This document shows, in pieces, positions 1-7,565 of a stretch of DNA of 64,000 bases; position 1 is the stretch's first letter, and every line of letters begins with the position of its first letter. The notes under the pieces were generated by a model. It was not told the origin of the DNA. It did not search any database and saw only the letters and a program-made list of their open reading frames with translations. This stretch comes from JBGPEQ01 sp050180895 (GTDB lineage: Bacteria; Pseudomonadota; Alphaproteobacteria; Dongiales; Dongiaceae). The DNA lies in contig JBFXDS010000016.1 in assembly GCA_050180895.1 (NCBI GenBank), forward strand, positions 1-64,000, read 5' to 3'. The position numbers and the translations under genes were made by a program.

Positions 1-56
1 CGCGGATGCATCAGCGCTTCCGCCAAACTCAGCTGCTCATCCGTTCGATGCCCCAT
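1..56 (-). CDS. Transposase-like protein, N-terminal fragment cut by window edge
   Basis: An ATG at 56 on the minus strand opens a frame that reads MGHRTDEQLSLAEALMHPR before the window ends. The D/E-Q-L-S-L-A-E-A-L-x-x-P-R pattern resembles the first residues of IS5-group DDE transposases, which often start with a short 'QLsLAdALvdPRLG' segment. A purine-rich stretch GAGGGGGAG directly precedes the ATG. Only 18 codons are visible, so the family call is an inference. It lies divergent to pheT, where pheS would normally be expected. Confidence 0.4.
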   Translation of the reverse strand, partial: MGHRTDEQLSLAEALMHP

Positions 57-60
57 CTCC

Positions 61-140
61 CCCTCTCCCGCCTCGCCGCTCTCCTTGCCAGAGAATCATA
101 TGCGATGATTTCTGCAAAGCTCCCGCGCAGCGGGAGAGGG
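61..140. repeat. Dispersed inverted repeat upstream of pheT
   Basis: CCCTCTCCCG at 61-70 is exactly inverted as CGGGAGAGGG at 131-140, with about 60 nt between. Within it, CTCCCGC (120-126) and GCGGGAG (130-136) form a tighter hairpin. The G-rich tail tgggggtgaggg continues to about 152. The hairpin at 4571-4596 has the same core, so this is a repeated intergenic element, here apparently split by other sequence. Confidence 0.6.
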
Positions 141-180
141 TGGGGGTGAGGGTGTGTGCGCCGAAAGGGATGCCCCTGCG

Positions 181-2592
181 ATGAAATTCACCCTCTCCTG
201 GCTGAAAGACCACCTCGATACCCAGGCTGACATCCGGGCCATCGCCGACACCCTCACCATGCTAGGTCTGGAGGTGGAATCGATCGAGGATCGCGCTGCC
301 GCACTCGCCCCTTTCACCGTCGCGTTCGTGAAGGAGGCGAAGAAGCATCCCAACGCCGACAAGCTCAGCGTCTGCCTCGTTGAGACCGGCCGGGAGACCG
401 TGCAGGTCGTCTGCGGCGCGCCCAATGCCCGCACGGGCATGAAAGGCGTGTTCGCGCCGGCCGGCAGCCACATCCCCGGCACCGGCGTCGAGCTCAAGAA
501 GGGCGTCATTCGCGGCGTCGAGTCGAACGGCATGCTCGTCTCCATGCGCGAGATGGGGCTGGGCGAGGAGCATGACGGCATCATCGAGCTGCCCGCCGAC
601 GCGCCGGTCGGCACGCCCTTCGCGGCGCTGCTCGGCCTCGACGACCCCGTGCTCGACGTGAAGATGACGCCCGACCGCGCCGATTGCCTGGGCGTCCACG
701 GCGTCGCCCGCGACCTCGCCGCCGCCGGCCTCGGGCAATTGCGCGCGCCCGATTTTTCGCCGGTGGCCGGCAGCTTCGACAGCCCGATCCGCTGGCTGCG
801 CGACCTCGCCGCCGATCCGAAGGCCTGCCCGTTCGTCGCCGGCCGCTACTTCCGCAAGCTGAAGAACGGCCCCAGCCCGAAATGGCTGCAGGACCGCCTC
901 ACCGCCATCGGCCTGCGGCCGATCTCCGCCCTGGTCGACATCACCAACTACGTCACCTTCGATCTCTGCCGGCCCCTGCATGTGTTCGATGCGAAGAGGC
1001 TGGCCGGCGATCTCACGATGCGTTTCGCCAGGCCGGGCGAGCAGGCCCTCGCCCTCGACGGCAGGACCTACACGCTCGACGAGTCCATGACCGTCATTGC
1101 CGACGGCAAGCAGGTGCACGGCATCGGCGGCGTCATGGGCGGTGAGCTGTCGGGCTGCACCCCCGAGACGACCGACGTGTTCCTGGAGGTCGCGCTGTTC
1201 GATCCCGTGCGCACCGCCGCCACCGGCCGCAAGCTCGGCATCGAGTCCGATGCGCGCTACCGCTTCGAGCGCGGCCTCGATCCCGAGAGCGCCGTCTGGG
1301 GGGCAGAGGTCGCCGCCCGCCTCATTCTCGAACTGTGCGGCGGCGAGGCCAGCCATGTCGTGAGCGCCGGCGAGCTGCCGCGCCTCGACCGCCGGCTGAC
1401 GCTGCGGCCTGGCCGTGTCATGTCCTTGGGGGGCCTCGACCTTCCGGCCGCGGAATCGCGGCGCATTCTCGCCGCTCTCGGCTTCGGCGTCAGCGCGAAG
1501 GATAGCGCGCTCCGCTGCGACGTCCCCTCCTGGCGCGCCGATGTCGAGGGCGAGGCCGATCTCGTGGAGGAGGTGCTGCGCGTCCACGGCTTCGACCGCA
1601 TCCCGCCGGTGCCGATGGCGCTGGAGACCGCCCTGCCGGAGGCTGCCGTCACGCCGGCGCAGCGCCGCGTCACGATCGCCAAGCGCGCCCTCGCCGCGCG
1701 CGGCCTCATGGAGGCCGTGACCTTCTCGTTCATGGATGGCCGCCTCGCCGGCCGTTTCACCGCCGGCAACCAGCCGCCCGTGGCGCTGGCCAATCCGATC
1801 GCCGCCGATCTCGACGTGATGCGCCCGTCGATCCTCCCCAATCTGCTGCAGGCCGTGCTGCGCAACGCCGCCCGCGGCGCCGGCGACGTCGCGCTCTTCG
1901 AGGTCGGGCCGCAATATGCCGATGACACCCCCGAAGGCCAGTTGCTGGTCGCCGCCGGGGTGCGCGTCGGCTCCGTGCGGCCGCGCCACTGGGCCGCGCA
2001 CCAGCGCGCGGTCGATGCGTTCGATGCCAAGGCCGACGCCCAGGCCATCCTCGCCGTCTGCGGCGCGCCCATCGACAACCTGCAGGTGAGCGCCGACGCG
2101 CCCGGCTGGTATCACCCCGGCCGCTCCGGCGTGCTGCGGCTCGGTCCCACCGTGCTCGCGCAGTTCGGCGAGCTGCATCCGCGCGTGCTGCGCGAGATCG
2201 GCGTGAAGGGCGCCGCGGTCGGCTTCGAGCTGTTCCTCGAGCGCGTCCCGCAGCCGAAGGCGAAGGGCAGGGGCGCAACCTCGACGCGGCCGCTGCTGCA
2301 GGCCTCGCCCTATCAGCCGGTCGAGCGCGATTTCGCCTTCGTGGTCGCGGCCGACCTGCCGGCGGAGAAGCTGATCCGCGCCGCCAAGGGCGCCGACAAG
2401 GCGCTCATCCAGTCGGTGTCGCTGTTCGACGTCTTCGAGGGCGGCAGCCTCGGCGCCGGCAAGAAGTCGCTTGCCATCTCCGTCACGCTCCAGGCCATGG
2501 ACCGCACCCTCACGGAGCAGGAGATCGCCGCCGTCTCCGAGAAGATCGTCGCCGCCGTCGCCAAGGCCACCGGCGGTGTGCAGCGCAGCTGA
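181..2592 (+). CDS. pheT: Phenylalanyl-tRNA synthetase beta subunit
   Basis: PheT pairs with PheS in the alpha2-beta2 cytoplasmic enzyme that charges tRNA-Phe. The 803-residue protein has the usual full length. Visible order: N-terminal MKFTLSWLKDHL; tRNA-binding OB domain about residues 40-148 (HPNADKLSVC, NGMLVSMREMGLG); B3/B4 editing domain about 215-390 (RPISALVDITNYVTFDL); B5 about 410-480; catalytic-like core; FDX-ACB anticodon-binding domain at the end (QPVERDFAFVV). The ATG at 181 is chosen because MKFTLSWL is the family start; an in-frame GTG at 154 would add nine unrelated residues. PheS is not seen upstream within the window: a divergent transposase-like start sits there instead. 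Confidence 0.97.
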   Translation: MKFTLSWLKDHLDTQADIRAIADTLTMLGLEVESIEDRAAALAPFTVAFVKEAKKHPNADKLSVCLVETGRETVQVVCGAPNARTGMKGVFAPAGSHIPGTGVELKKGVIRGVESNGMLVSMREMGLGEEHDGIIELPADAPVGTPFAALLGLDDPVLDVKMTPDRADCLGVHGVARDLAAAGLGQLRAPDFSPVAGSFDSPIRWLRDLAADPKACPFVAGRYFRKLKNGPSPKWLQDRLTAIGLRPISALVDITNYVTFDLCRPLHVFDAKRLAGDLTMRFARPGEQALALDGRTYTLDESMTVIADGKQVHGIGGVMGGELSGCTPETTDVFLEVALFDPVRTAATGRKLGIESDARYRFERGLDPESAVWGAEVAARLILELCGGEASHVVSAGELPRLDRRLTLRPGRVMSLGGLDLPAAESRRILAALGFGVSAKDSALRCDVPSWRADVEGEADLVEEVLRVHGFDRIPPVPMALETALPEAAVTPAQRRVTIAKRALAARGLMEAVTFSFMDGRLAGRFTAGNQPPVALANPIAADLDVMRPSILPNLLQAVLRNAARGAGDVALFEVGPQYADDTPEGQLLVAAGVRVGSVRPRHWAAHQRAVDAFDAKADAQAILAVCGAPIDNLQVSADAPGWYHPGRSGVLRLGPTVLAQFGELHPRVLREIGVKGAAVGFELFLERVPQPKAKGRGATSTRPLLQASPYQPVERDFAFVVAADLPAEKLIRAAKGADKALIQSVSLFDVFEGGSLGAGKKSLAISVTLQAMDRTLTEQEIAAVSEKIVAAVAKATGGVQRS

Positions 2593-2651
2593 TGGACATT
2601 GAGGAGCGCCGCCGCTCCCGTTAGTCTCGCTTGGTGCCATCGGAGGTGGAC

Positions 2652-2954
2652 ATGGCCCGTCGGCGCATTTCGGTGTCGGACGATCGCATCGCGGAGTTCT
2701 GCCGCCGGCACCATATCCGTCGGTTGTCCCTCTTCGGCTCGGTCCTGCGGGATGACTTCGGTCCCGAGTCCGATGTCGACATCCTCGTCGAGTTCGAGCC
2801 AGGACATGTTCCGGGGCTTGGCTTCTTCGCGTTGGAAGCCGAGCTGGCAGAGATATTCGGTCGCACCGTCGATCTCAACACGCCGGGATTCCTCGGCCGT
2901 CATTTCCGCGATCAGGTCCTCAGCGACGCAGAGACGCTCTATGGCGGCGCATGA
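2652..2954 (+). CDS. mntA: MntA-type minimal nucleotidyltransferase antitoxin
   Basis: A 100-residue protein of the MNT nucleotidyltransferase family. The motif GSVLRDDFGPESDVD matches GSX10DXD exactly, and LVEFEPG carries the following strand. In characterised type VII pairs MntA adds AMP to a tyrosine of HepT and so silences it. The start at 2652 is set by GGAGGTGG at 2642-2649. The gene overlaps the HEPN gene by 14 bp, which indicates translational coupling. Here the antitoxin comes first, unlike the hepT-mntA order of the Shewanella pair. Function by family; not tested here. Confidence 0.88.
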   Translation: MARRRISVSDDRIAEFCRRHHIRRLSLFGSVLRDDFGPESDVDILVEFEPGHVPGLGFFALEAELAEIFGRTVDLNTPGFLGRHFRDQVLSDAETLYGGA

Positions 2955-3294
2955 CGACATCGCGCGCCTTCGGCATATGCTCGATCATGCCAGGGAGGCG
3001 GTCGAGCTCATCGGCAACCGAAACCGCGCCTCCGTCATTGCCGACCGCGTTCTGACGTTGGCCCTCGTGCGGCTGCTCGAAATTGTCGGTGAAGCGGCTG
3101 CGCGCGTATCGCAACCGACTCGCTCGCAATACGCCGCGATACCCTGGCAGCAGATCGTTGGTCTCCGCAACCGCCTCATTCATGGCTACGACGCCGTCGA
3201 TATGGAGGTCTTCTGGCAAATCCTGTCGTCCGATCTGCCGCCGCTGATCACCGAACTGGAGCATGTTCTGGATGGAGCCGATGGCAAGCGTTGA
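2941..3294 (+). CDS. hepT: HepT-type HEPN toxin (RX4HXY ribonuclease)
   Basis: A 117-residue all-helical protein starting MAAHDDIARLRHMLDHA. It carries RNRLIHGY near residue 80, an exact RX4HXY motif: Arg and His are the expected RNase residues and the Tyr is the residue AMPylated by MntA in described pairs. VGLRNRLIHGYDAVD is typical of the HepT/DUF86 family. It overlaps mntA and lies between pheT and a binding-protein gene, with no other genes in the cassette. The pair probably acts as a stabilisation or phage-responsive module. Confidence 0.88.
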   Translation: MAAHDDIARLRHMLDHAREAVELIGNRNRASVIADRVLTLALVRLLEIVGEAAARVSQPTRSQYAAIPWQQIVGLRNRLIHGYDAVDMEVFWQILSSDLPPLITELEHVLDGADGKR

Positions 3295-3435
3295 TTGCCC
3301 GGGCGAACTGATCCAACCGACGGCGTTGACACCTGCGTCCCGGCGGGGGGACGATGCCGCGCACAACAAGGCCGTCCCGCCACGTTGCGGCCGGCCGCAT
3401 CGACAGGCTCACAGGCTCAGTTCAGGGAGTACGTC

Positions 3436-4554
3436 ATGAGCATCGGCAAGGAACTCGTCCACGCGCGCCGCGACGGCCGCATCAGCCGCCGCCGGTTCGG
3501 CCAGCTCGCCGCCGCCCTCGGCGTCGGCGTCGTCACCATGCCCGTCCTCGCGCGGCCGGCGCGCGCCGAGGGCGAGATCACCTATTTCGGCTGGTCCGGC
3601 TACGAGGACCCCAATTTCCACAAGGGCTACATCGAGAAGTACGGCGGCTCGCCCAACTTCTCCTTCTGGGGCAGCGAGGACGAGGCCTTCAACAAGCTCA
3701 TGGCCGGCTACGATCCCGATGTCGTCGCCCCCTGCACCTACGAGGTGCCGCAATGGGTCGGGGGCGGCGTCGTCCAGCCGGTCGACGAGTCGCGGCTGAC
3801 CCACCTGGCGGACATGTTCTCCAGCGTTACCGACATCCCGGGCACGCGCATCGACGGCAAGCGCTACTTCGTGCCGATGGATTGGGGCAACTCCACGGTC
3901 GTCTACCGCACGGACATGATCGATCCGGAGTATATCAAGGAGAACAGCTGGAAGGTGCTGTTCGACGAGCGCTACAAGGGCCGCGTCGCCACCTTCGACG
4001 ACAACGTCAATGTCGAGATCGCCGGGCTGCTGCTTGGTTACGACAACATCTTCTCGATGACCGACGAGCAGCTCGCCGAGGCGCGCAAGCTCCTGGAGAA
4101 GCAGCGCGAGGTGCTGCGCTTCTACTGGACCGACAAGACGCAGATCGAGCAGGCGCTCGCCTCCGGCGAGTTGATCGCCGCCTATAGCTGGAACGAGACC
4201 TATGTCGGTCTGCGCAGCCAGGGCGTCCCGGTCGGCTTCATGGTGCCGAAGGAGGGCATCTTCACCTGGTGCTGCGGCCTCATGATCCATGCCAAGTCGA
4301 AGGATCTCGACGCCTCCTACGAGCTGATCAACGCCATGACCTCGCCGGAGACCGGCGCCTATGAGATCGAGACCTGGGGCTACGGCCACGCCAACAAGAA
4401 GGCGTTCGCCATGGTCGCCGAGGAGAAGCTGAAGGAGCTGAACCTGTCGACGCCGGAAGCGCTCCTCGACGCCGGCATCTTCTTCCAGCCGCTCGATCCC
4501 GCCATCGAGACCAAGTACATCCAGCTCCTCGAAGAGGTGAAGGGCGGCGTCTAG
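3436..4554 (+). CDS. Polyamine-type ABC transporter substrate-binding protein (PotD/PotF-like)
   Basis: A 372-residue periplasmic binding protein. The N-terminus has a twin-arginine signal (SRRRFGQLAAALGVGVV) ending near ARPARAEG, so export is probably folded, through Tat. The mature part begins EGEITYFGWSGYEDPNF, and MDWGNSTVVYRTD and WNETYVGL fit the spermidine/putrescine class. The start at 3436 follows AGGGAG at 3424-3429. No permease or ATPase gene is nearby, so it is an orphan whose partner components must lie elsewhere. Polyamine as ligand is an inference from family resemblance. Confidence 0.85.
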   Translation: MSIGKELVHARRDGRISRRRFGQLAAALGVGVVTMPVLARPARAEGEITYFGWSGYEDPNFHKGYIEKYGGSPNFSFWGSEDEAFNKLMAGYDPDVVAPCTYEVPQWVGGGVVQPVDESRLTHLADMFSSVTDIPGTRIDGKRYFVPMDWGNSTVVYRTDMIDPEYIKENSWKVLFDERYKGRVATFDDNVNVEIAGLLLGYDNIFSMTDEQLAEARKLLEKQREVLRFYWTDKTQIEQALASGELIAAYSWNETYVGLRSQGVPVGFMVPKEGIFTWCCGLMIHAKSKDLDASYELINAMTSPETGAYEIETWGYGHANKKAFAMVAEEKLKELNLSTPEALLDAGIFFQPLDPAIETKYIQLLEEVKGGV

Positions 4555-4570
4555 ACCGCTCGGCAGAGTC

Positions 4571-4596
4571 CCCTCTCCCACGAAAGTGGGAGAGGG
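4571..4596. terminator. Perfect hairpin with GAAA loop after the binding-protein gene
   Basis: CCCTCTCCCAC (4571-4581) pairs with GTGGGAGAGGG (4586-4596) around GAAA, a GNRA-type tetraloop. It lies 16 nt past the stop of the binding-protein gene and has no T tract. It shares its core with the element at 61-140, so it is a dispersed repeat that may also end transcription. Confidence 0.6.
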
Positions 4597-4667
4597 CGAG
4601 GGCGTGCGACCCCGATACGCGCCCTTCCGGTTTGTCATGCCCACCGGAACTTGATAACACCGGACTC

Positions 4668-6026
4668 ATGGACCGCGCTGCCATCGATGGGCTGAAGCAG
4701 GCGCTGGCGGTCAGCCCTGACAATCTGCCGCTGCGCATGCTCCTCGTGCGCGCGCTGCTGGATGGCGGAGCACCGGCCGAAGCCGCCGACCATCTGCGCA
4801 AGGTGCCGCCGGACTCGCTGGCGGCGGGCGATCGCGCGCTCGCGGGAACCGTGTACCTCGCCGTCGACGATGCCGGCGCCGCCCTGGCCGCGTGCGCGGG
4901 CGGCGGCGCGGACGAGCTCCTGGTCCGCGCCCGCGCCTACCTCGCTCTTCGGCAGCACCGCGATGGCCTCGCGGCCTATGACCATGCCGTCGCAGCGAAT
5001 CCCGCGCTTGAGGACCGCGAGCTGCGCAAGGCGCTGATGTCCGGCCTGACCGAGACCGCGCCGGCCGGCGCCGGCAACGTCGTCAGCTTCTCGGTCATCC
5101 GCAACGAGGCCAGGGAGAAGCAGGAGAGGGCCGATCCGGCGCAGCCCTTCCTCGAGCCGCAGCAGTCGAAGGTCACCTTCGCCGACGTCGGCGGCCTCGA
5201 CGAGGTGAAGAAGCAGGTCCACCGCCGCATCATCCTGCCGTTCCAGAAGCCGTCGCTGTTCCAGCGGTTCGGCCGGCGCGCCGGCGGCGGCGTGCTGCTC
5301 TACGGCCCGCCGGGTTGCGGCAAGACGCTGCTGGCGCGCGCCACCGCCGGCGAGTGCGACGCCAAGTTTTACAACATCGCCATCTCCGACGTCCTCGACA
5401 TGTGGTTCGGCGAGTCGGAGCGCAAACTCCAGGCGGTGTTCGAGCAGGCGCGCCGCACGGCGCCGTCGGTGCTGTTCTTCGACGAGCTGGAGGCGCTGGC
5501 CGGCAAGCGGCAATACTCGACCGACAGCGCCGCCGGCCGGCTGGTCAGCCAGTTCCTCTCGGCCATGGACGGCTTCGGCGCAAACAACCGCGAGGTGCTG
5601 ATCCTCGCCGCGACCAACGTCCCCTGGGCGGTCGATCCCGCCTTCCGCCGGCCCGGCCGCTTCGACCGCATCTTCTTCGTGCCGCCGCCCGACCGCGCGG
5701 CGCGCGAGTCGATCCTGCGCATCCTGCTGGCCGAGCGCCCCGTCGCCGGCGACATCGATGTGCCCGCGCTCGCCAAGGGAAGCTCCGGCTTCTCCGGCGC
5801 CGACCTGCGCAACCTTGTGGAAACCGCCTGCGACCTGGCGATCGAGGAGTCGCTCGCCGCCGGCGCGGAAAAGCCGGTCACCCGCGCCCACCTGCAGGCC
5901 GCGCTCAAGGAGCTGAAGCCCACCACCACCGAGTGGCTGACCACCGCCCGCAACTACGCCCGCTACGCCAACGAAGCCGGCCAGTACGACGAGGTCCTGC
6001 AGTTCCTCGACAAGCATGGGCGATAG
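4668..6026 (+). CDS. AAA+ ATPase with N-terminal TPR-like region (CDC48/FtsH-type module)
   Basis: A 452-residue soluble protein. Residues 1-110 are helical repeats of TPR type. A classical AAA module follows: VTFADVGGLDEVKKQV at about 169; Walker A GPPGCGKT (213-220); Walker B VLFFDELEAL (268-277); sensor-1 Asn in ILAATNVPW; arginine fingers in RRPGRFDR; then the C-terminal lid (SSGFSGADLRNLVETA). No protease domain is present, so it is an unfoldase or remodelling enzyme. It faces an operon encoding another TPR protein with membrane segments, a small membrane protein and a histidine kinase, which may be its partners. The ATG at 4668 is preferred over an upstream TTG that would run through unrelated sequence. 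The specific substrate is unknown. Confidence 0.85.
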   Translation: MDRAAIDGLKQALAVSPDNLPLRMLLVRALLDGGAPAEAADHLRKVPPDSLAAGDRALAGTVYLAVDDAGAALAACAGGGADELLVRARAYLALRQHRDGLAAYDHAVAANPALEDRELRKALMSGLTETAPAGAGNVVSFSVIRNEAREKQERADPAQPFLEPQQSKVTFADVGGLDEVKKQVHRRIILPFQKPSLFQRFGRRAGGGVLLYGPPGCGKTLLARATAGECDAKFYNIAISDVLDMWFGESERKLQAVFEQARRTAPSVLFFDELEALAGKRQYSTDSAAGRLVSQFLSAMDGFGANNREVLILAATNVPWAVDPAFRRPGRFDRIFFVPPPDRAARESILRILLAERPVAGDIDVPALAKGSSGFSGADLRNLVETACDLAIEESLAAGAEKPVTRAHLQAALKELKPTTTEWLTTARNYARYANEAGQYDEVLQFLDKHGR

Positions 6027-6060
6027 GCAGGCGGGCGTGACGTGCCTGGGATCCGCGTCG

Positions 6061-6143
6061 TGCGTCCTTCGACAAGCTCAGGATGAGGGTCTTTCGTTGT
6101 GCCACGAAGGCTTTCCCTCATCCTGAGCTTGTCGAAGGACGCA
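6061..6143. repeat. Perfect 29-bp inverted repeat (dispersed family, copy A)
   Basis: Arms 6061-6089 and 6115-6143 are exact reverse complements (core CCTTCGACAAGCTCAGGATG) around a 25-nt loop. It sits between two convergent genes. Copies are at 12653-12753 and 62490-62574. The loop contains gtgccacgaaggcttt, nearly the same as in the 62490 copy, so loop as well as arms are conserved. It may serve as a bidirectional terminator. Confidence 0.85.
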
Positions 6144-6190
6144 CGCTGGGGATGCCAGAGATGCAGCTCGCCGACTTTTGGCAACGACCC

Positions 6191-7117
6191 TTAGAAATCC
6201 CCCTTGAGCCGCACCGATTGCAGCTCCTTCTGTATCGCCTTGTGGAACCAGCCGGCGCCGACCCAGGTGTAGAGGCAGAAGGCGAGCCAGACATAGGTCA
6301 GGGAGTCGGCGGCCGTCAGGTATCCGGCGTCGAAGAGCAGCTGCGTGCTCAGGGCGTAAGCGAGGAACATGCCGATCAGCACCGCGATCGTGCGCGTGCC
6401 GCCGAAGCCGCCGATCCACACCGAATAGCGCCACCACAGGCCGAGGAACGGGTTCTCGCGCATCTTGATGTGGCACATCAGCCGCAGCGCCGACCCGTGC
6501 GCGGCGTCGTGGCGCAGCGCCAGCAGCGCGTGGTCGCGCGCGCCCGCGATGTCGCCGCGGCGCAGCCGCAGGTGCCCGCGGAGCACGTTGGCCTCCGCGG
6601 CCTCCGCGTCGATCCGCAGCGCCGCCGTCGCATAATGCTCCGCCGCGTCCAGGTCGTTCCGTTCCAGGTGATGCCAGCCGAGGTCGGCGAGGATGTCCGG
6701 ATCGTCCGGGGCGTGGCCGAGCGCCTCCCGCAGCGTCGGCTCGACCAGCTTGCGGCGGTCGGTCGCCGCATAGAGCCGGGCCAGCCAGCGCAGCACGTTG
6801 CTGTCGTCGGGCGCCAGGGCGCGCGCCTGCGCCAGATGCTCCTCCGCCGCCCGGAACCGCCGCCGGTTGGTGGCGACGATGCCGGCGGCCAGATGCGCGA
6901 ACGGCATCTCCGGCGCCAGGCTCAGCGCCAGCCCCGCTTCGTGCGCCGCCGCATGCAGCCGGCGACTGTCGCTGAGGCAGAGCGCCAGCAGCGCATGGGC
7001 GAAGCCGTCATCGGGCGCCGCCCCCAGCGCGTGGCGCAGCTGCTCGATGGCGCCGCCGGTGTTGCCGATGCGCATCTGCTGCTGGGCGAGCTGGACATGC
7101 AGCCCGGCCCGCGTCAC
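6191..7117 (-). CDS. TPR protein with two C-terminal membrane segments
   Basis: A 308-residue protein. About residues 5-205 are TPR-like 34-residue repeats (LAPDDSNVLRWLARLYAATD, HAPDDPDILADLGWHHLERNDL). Two hydrophobic helices follow (about 240-262 and 272-291), leaving a short basic tail. The GTG start at 7117 overlaps the stop of the upstream small membrane protein as GTGA, so translation is coupled. It converges on the AAA+ gene at 4668, which also has a TPR-like N-terminus. I infer a membrane-tethered scaffold; no family name is certain. Confidence 0.72.
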   Translation of the reverse strand: MTRAGLHVQLAQQQMRIGNTGGAIEQLRHALGAAPDDGFAHALLALCLSDSRRLHAAAHEAGLALSLAPEMPFAHLAAGIVATNRRRFRAAEEHLAQARALAPDDSNVLRWLARLYAATDRRKLVEPTLREALGHAPDDPDILADLGWHHLERNDLDAAEHYATAALRIDAEAAEANVLRGHLRLRRGDIAGARDHALLALRHDAAHGSALRLMCHIKMRENPFLGLWWRYSVWIGGFGGTRTIAVLIGMFLAYALSTQLLFDAGYLTAADSLTYVWLAFCLYTWVGAGWFHKAIQKELQSVRLKGDF

Positions 7118-7512
7118 CCGCGGCCCTCCCGCAGATAGCGGAACAGCTGATAGGAGCCGTACTGATAGAGGAAGAGCCGGTACATCGCCGTCAGCAGCAG
7201 GGCGATCGCCAGGATGTGGATGTAGGGCCAGGCGGCGATGAACGTCGCGAGGCCGAGGCCGTCCTGCAACAGCGCCGGCAGCGGCCCGCGGATCGCCAGG
7301 GCGATGACGAGGGCGCCGGCGGCCCAGCCGATCTCCCGCAGCCTCGTCGGGCTGTTGAGGGCGAAGCCGTTGAAGACGAACCAGAGCAGGGCGAGCGCCT
7401 GCCAGCGCGACAGCAGCATGCCCGCCAGCACGATCCAGAACGGATTGACGGCAAGGCGGCTCAGGGCCGACGGCGCCGGCTCGTCGATGATGCGGTATGC
7501 GCCCTCGGCCAT
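7114..7512 (-). CDS. Small multi-pass membrane protein
   Basis: A 132-residue protein starting MAEGAYRIIDEPAPSALSRL. Three to four hydrophobic segments are visible (FWIVLAGMLLSRWQALALLW, WAAGALVIALAI, FIAAWPYIHILAIALLLTAM). It ends YLREGRG. It lies 53 nt downstream of the GAF kinase gene and overlaps the TPR-membrane gene by 4 bp, so the three form one operon. I recognise no family. Confidence 0.7.
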   Translation of the reverse strand: MAEGAYRIIDEPAPSALSRLAVNPFWIVLAGMLLSRWQALALLWFVFNGFALNSPTRLREIGWAAGALVIALAIRGPLPALLQDGLGLATFIAAWPYIHILAIALLLTAMYRLFLYQYGSYQLFRYLREGRG

Positions 7513-7565
7513 GGCGCGCAGTCCTAGCGCAGTTTCCCGGCTGTCGCCAGGGCGCGGCGGCGGCG

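Noticed and set aside
262..2640. Long minus-strand frame opposite pheT (792 codons), and similar ones opposite lepA, dnaX, yejF and others
   Set aside because: High-GC codon use leaves antisense frames open; these have low-complexity Ala/Arg/Gly composition, no family motifs, and a well-recognised gene on the other strand.
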